A stretch of 64,000 nt of DNA from Pinirhizobacter sp036499745 (GTDB lineage Bacteria; Pseudomonadota; Gammaproteobacteria; Xanthomonadales; Rhodanobacteraceae), in contig NZ_DASYDG010000010.1 of assembly GCF_036499745.1 (NCBI RefSeq), forward strand, positions 62,001 to 126,000, given 5' to 3'. How positions within the stretch are numbered: position 1 is the first letter of the stretch; every line of letters begins with the position of its first letter. The notes under the pieces were generated by a model, which saw nothing but the letters and a program-made list of their open reading frames with translations, did no database searches and was not told the origin of the DNA. A program made the translations under genes and the position numbers. This document shows positions 61,433-64,000 of the stretch, piece by piece.

Positions 61433-61936
61433 TTAAGAAGCCAGCCAGCCCACCAGCAGGGCCAGTACGAAACCCGCGATCGGCGGCAACCGATACAGCA
61501 ACAGCACCGTGCCGGCACAAACCATGGCAATGCCCAGGATATCGGTAGCCGCGTGCAACACCAGCGAACCGCTGGAGATGGCCAGCAGCGCCATGACGCA
61601 AAGCGATAGCGAGAACATCACGGCGCGGAAGCGCTTCAGATGTACCAACCGGCTGCGCGCCCGTTCCAGCGGCAGCACCAGCACCGGCGGCAGCATCAGT
61701 GCCACGACGGCCACCAGTGCTCCTTTCAAGCCCAGCACGAAATAACCCACCACCACCAGGTACAGCCCGTTTGGACCCGGGGTGATATTGGCGACCGACA
61801 GCGAATGCAGCAGCAGCGAATCCGCTTGCAGCCCGGCAGCGTTGAGTTCCCCGCGCATCACCGGCAGCGAACTCAAGCCCCCGAAGCCGATCATGTTGGC
61901 GATCAGCACGGTGATGAACAGGTGCTCAAGGCTCAT
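61433..61936 (-). CDS. Chromate transporter family, C-terminal half protein
   Basis: A 167-residue membrane protein corresponding to one of the two repeats of ChrA. VLIANMIGFGGLSSLPVMRGEL is the repeat signature, and SVANITPGPNGLYLVVVGYFVLG is the second motif. It overlaps its partner gene by 11 bases. Two-gene (split) chromate transporters of this type are known, and many move substrates other than chromate. Confidence 0.87.
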   Translation of the reverse strand: MSLEHLFITVLIANMIGFGGLSSLPVMRGELNAAGLQADSLLLHSLSVANITPGPNGLYLVVVGYFVLGLKGALVAVVALMLPPVLVLPLERARSRLVHLKRFRAVMFSLSLCVMALLAISSGSLVLHAATDILGIAMVCAGTVLLLYRLPPIAGFVLALLVGWLAS

Positions 61937-62537
61937 CGGCGGATCCGGCCTCCGGCGGTGGAGGCAGCATGTCGAACAGTCCAGGGAATATCAGTGCCAG
62001 CGCGATAGCGATGCCCATCACCAGCAATGGGTCGCCAAGCCACAGGCCAAGCGCGACGAAAAGCGCGAACAGCAGCAATGCCCTGAGGAACGGCACGGGG
62101 CGCATGATGTCGCGGAACAACTGGATGGCCAGCGACACGGCGAAACCCGCGGCCATGCCGGCCACGGCGTGCAAGGGCACCTGCGCACCGGGAAAGGCGC
62201 TGATGCGCTCGTAACCCCAGGCCAGCGCAATGGTGATGGCAAGCGAAGGCAGCATCAGGCCAGCCAGGCCCGCCACCATGCCCGGCGTGCCGCAGACAGT
62301 GCGGCCGATCAACATCACCTGGGAAAGGATGCTGATGCCTGGCGTCAGCCGGGACAGCACCAACTGGTCGATGAACTGCGCTTCGGTTAGCCAACCCTTG
62401 CGAAGGCACAGCTGCCGCATGGCCGATACCGTGGCGCTGCCGCCACCGAAGGATGTAAGGCCGATGCGGGCGAAGGCCATGAACACTTCGGTCCACGGCG
62501 CGAGCGGGGCATGATGCGCCTTGGTACTGCCTTGCAT
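61926..62537 (-). CDS. Chromate transporter family, N-terminal half protein
   Basis: A 203-residue membrane protein. FMAFARIGLTSFGGGSATVSAMRQLCLRKGWLTEAQFIDQLVLSRLTPGISILSQVMLIG is the classic ChrA N-terminal repeat. It overlaps the second half by 11 bases in another frame, so the two are made together and probably form a heterodimer. Confidence 0.88.
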   Translation of the reverse strand: MQGSTKAHHAPLAPWTEVFMAFARIGLTSFGGGSATVSAMRQLCLRKGWLTEAQFIDQLVLSRLTPGISILSQVMLIGRTVCGTPGMVAGLAGLMLPSLAITIALAWGYERISAFPGAQVPLHAVAGMAAGFAVSLAIQLFRDIMRPVPFLRALLLFALFVALGLWLGDPLLVMGIAIALALIFPGLFDMLPPPPEAGSADEP

Positions 62538-62579
62538 CAGTGCCCCACTCCTTCTTGCCCGGCTACGGTATCGGGTGGA

Positions 62580-62975
62580 TCAGTACTTCCAGCTGCGGTC
62601 CGGCGTGGCGACGTCGATTTCAACGCCGTCTGGATCCAGGAACTTGAAGAAGCGCGGCGGGACCTGCTGCTTGTCCTCGCCGTAGATCTCGATGCCGTAT
62701 GCCTTAAGGGCCTCAACGCAAGCGGCAGTGTCGGCGATTTCCACGCCGATGTGGTTCGGCCCCAGGGTACCTTGCGCCCACGGCGAGAACTCTACGCGCT
62801 CGTCCGGGCAAAGCAGGGAATAATTGACTTCGCCGTCGCTCATGTCGATGGCCTTGCCCGGGTAATGGCCTGGCGTGCGGATGGGGCCCAGGCGCTTGAA
62901 GCCCAGAACCTTCTCGTAGAAGGTCGCTGCCTTCTCGAGGTCTTTGGTGACGACGCCCATATGGCGGATACGCAT
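62580..62975 (-). CDS. VOC-family metalloprotein (glyoxalase-like)
   Basis: A 131-residue vicinal-oxygen-chelate protein of two beta-alpha-beta-beta-beta repeats: RIRHMGVVTKDLEKAATFYEKVLGFKRLGP and NHIGVEIADTAACVEALKAYGIEIYG, ending KFLDPDGVEIDVATPDRSWKY. His in IRHMGV, His in NHIGVE and Glu in GVEIDVA are likely metal ligands. It is the first gene of the VOC-chromate-iclR-yegD set. Substrate not identifiable. Confidence 0.9.
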   Translation of the reverse strand: MRIRHMGVVTKDLEKAATFYEKVLGFKRLGPIRTPGHYPGKAIDMSDGEVNYSLLCPDERVEFSPWAQGTLGPNHIGVEIADTAACVEALKAYGIEIYGEDKQQVPPRFFKFLDPDGVEIDVATPDRSWKY

Positions 62976-63014
62976 CCGGAGTTCTCCTGTAAGTTTCGAT
63001 CTGTAAGAAATACT

Positions 63015-63029
63015 GTCCGCTAGGTGGAC
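63015..63029. promoter_or_regulatory. Imperfect palindrome, possible IclR-type site
   Basis: GTCCGC-TAG-GTGGAC: six-base arms, one mismatch, around a 3-base centre. It lies 40 bases upstream of the VOC gene and has the same half-site form (TCCGC/GYGGA) as the site at 63075. Confidence 0.4.
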
Positions 63030-63074
63030 GGCAATGGATGGTGAGCGCAGATGGCGATCAAGTCAAGCACGCTA

Positions 63075-63091
63075 TTTCCGCATGGCGGAAA
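63075..63091. promoter_or_regulatory. Perfect 7-bp-arm palindrome, likely IclR-family operator
   Basis: TTTCCGC-ATG-GCGGAAA has perfect 7-bp arms. It sits between the divergent VOC and TctB genes. Its centre is 61 bases (close to six helical turns) from the centre of the imperfect relative at 63015-63029. Control by the nearby IclR protein is inferred. Confidence 0.55.
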
Positions 63092-63433
63092 CACACACCG
63101 CACAATCACCCCACTAACCTACCCATTATATTGCGACGCGACATTTTAATGTACTCAACTAAATACGGCTTAAGTAGCACTTTACTTGAATTACTTATTG
63201 CATTGCATCATGGAAATTGACTGCTTCTTACCTTTCCATCGCACAATCCACATTTCCGGCAAAAAGATCTTGTAGTCACTCCTGCAATTTTGCCTCATTC
63301 CACGCCTTATTCGTTCAAATCACTTTAAAACAAGCGCGATTTCATTCGTGCATGCGCCCTTGACGACCACAAACTATTCTCCTATGGTCTGTCCGCCAGC
63401 GAGAAATCTTTTCTGCCTAGCGGAGATTCAAAG

Positions 63434-63958
63434 ATGCGTCGTTCAGATGTTGCCTTTGGGGTGGTCATCACGGCCCTCGGGGCAGGAGCGCTCACCATGG
63501 CGCTGTTCATGCCCTTCTTTTCCGAGAACACCCCGGGGCCCGGCTTTTTTCCCCGCCTGGTCTCCCTGGGCCTGGTGATCCTGGGCCTGCTGCAGATACG
63601 CCAGGGCATGCGTCCGGCTATACCTGAAGTCCGGCCCGTGGGGCCCGTCAGCCATCTGGAAAAAGTCGCCCACGGCAAGGCGGCGCCGCGCGAACCGGGC
63701 AAGCCGTTCCTGTCACGCCGGCCGCTTATCGTGCTGGCCGCCTATATCGCAGCCGTGCCGCTGTTTAGCGTATTGGGCTTCGTCCTTACCACCACGCTGC
63801 TGCTTGCATTCCTCCTCTTCTATGTGGAGAAGCGCCGGAACCTCGGCGCCTATTTCGGCACCCTGGTGATACCGATCGCAACGTGGCTGCTGTTCGTTCA
63901 GCTGCTGGGCATGGAGCTGCCCGCCGGCATGTTCCATCTCGGCGTGCTCGGCATCTGA
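63434..63958 (+). CDS. tctB: Tripartite tricarboxylate transporter small membrane subunit (TctB)
   Basis: A 174-residue membrane protein. RRSDVAFGVVITALGAGALTMALFMPF and GPGFFPRLVSLGLVILGLLQI give the TctB signature (a helix followed by the GPxFFP motif), with further helices PLIVLAAYIAAVPLFSVLGFVLTTTLLLAFLLFYV and ATWLLFVQLLG. GGAG lies 9 bases before the ATG. It starts a transporter operon going right; the large subunit should follow. Confidence 0.9.
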   Translation: MRRSDVAFGVVITALGAGALTMALFMPFFSENTPGPGFFPRLVSLGLVILGLLQIRQGMRPAIPEVRPVGPVSHLEKVAHGKAAPREPGKPFLSRRPLIVLAAYIAAVPLFSVLGFVLTTTLLLAFLLFYVEKRRNLGAYFGTLVIPIATWLLFVQLLGMELPAGMFHLGVLGI

Positions 63959-63985
63959 CATGCCATTTCCCCGGAACCTGAATTA

Positions 63986-64000
63986 ATGTCCGTCCTTACC
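63986..64000 (+). CDS. Start of next gene, probably TctA (cut by window edge)
   Basis: ATG at 63986 with GGAACC about 8 bases upstream begins MSVLT. It follows tctB by 27 bases, the usual place for the large membrane subunit. Only five codons are visible, so the identity is from context. Confidence 0.35.

Larger units (their letters stand above)
62976..63433. other. Divergent control region, AT-rich
   Basis: No convincing gene is seen. The region is clearly richer in A and T than its surroundings from about 63100 to 63350. It contains two related palindromes near 63015 and 63075, an inverted repeat ATGGAAA (63210-63216)/TTTCCAT (63233-63239), and the promoter area of the tripartite transporter. 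A 60-codon open frame at 63038-63220 has no family resemblance and is not called. Confidence 0.6.

Noticed and set aside
63038..63220. 60-codon open frame in the AT-rich region
   Set aside because: No ribosome site, no family resemblance, and its codons do not look like the GC-rich genes around it.

Overview
The window looks like a chromosomal segment of a motile, GC-rich gammaproteobacterium of the Xanthomonadales (Rhodanobacteraceae or Xanthomonadaceae, for example Luteibacter, Dyella or Rhodanobacter). The reasons are the flagellar gene order, a CysN-CysC fusion, a TonB-receptor sugar operon, and sigma54 and sigma28 flagellar promoters. The genus is inference only.

Layout. 1-7.2 kb: end of a flagellar block (fliT partial, fliS, fliD, fliC on the minus strand; a two-domain glycosyltransferase and a methyltransferase on the plus strand, probably for flagellin glycosylation). 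7.3-9.7 kb: small envelope genes and an ArsR/membrane-protein pair. 9.9-12.7 kb: cysD and cysNC, making APS/PAPS, closed by an intrinsic terminator. 12.7-25.5 kb: one amino-sugar operon (glucokinase, GH20 hexosaminidase, TonB receptor, APC permease, CsxA-type GH2 exo-glucosaminidase, LacI regulator, sulfotransferase) behind a perfect 16-bp palindrome. 25.6-32.2 kb: membrane protein, flavin disulfide reductase, lipoprotein, two FtsX-type permeases without an ATPase, LysO-like exporter. 32.3-46.7 kb: main axial flagellar operon flgB-flgL (minus), cheV (minus), and a divergent soluble chemoreceptor-flgA-flgM-flgN group (plus). 46.8-53.4 kb: HDOD/EAL protein, MAPEG, TMEM43-like, gamma-glutamyltransferase, ferredoxin, lipoprotein, coaD, rsmD. 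53.4-57 kb: ftsY, AsmA-like gene, mutY, yggX, tRNA-Phe. 57.1-59.1 kb: GFA protein, membrane protein, ParE-type toxin-antitoxin pair. 59.2-63 kb: a minus-strand cluster (VOC protein, split chromate transporter, IclR regulator, YegD-like Hsp70) divergent from a tripartite tricarboxylate transporter operon that runs off the right edge.

How it fits together. Flagellar assembly is visibly staged. Sigma54 (-24/-12) sites precede flgB, the soluble chemoreceptor/flgA unit and the glycosyltransferase, while sigma28 sites precede fliC and flgM, with a weaker one before cheV. The metabolic genes between 7.3 and 32.3 kb separate the filament genes from the hook-basal-body operon. Within them, a PAPS-making operon is followed directly by an operon that takes apart glucosamine/N-acetylglucosamine oligomers and ends in a PAPS-type sulfotransferase.
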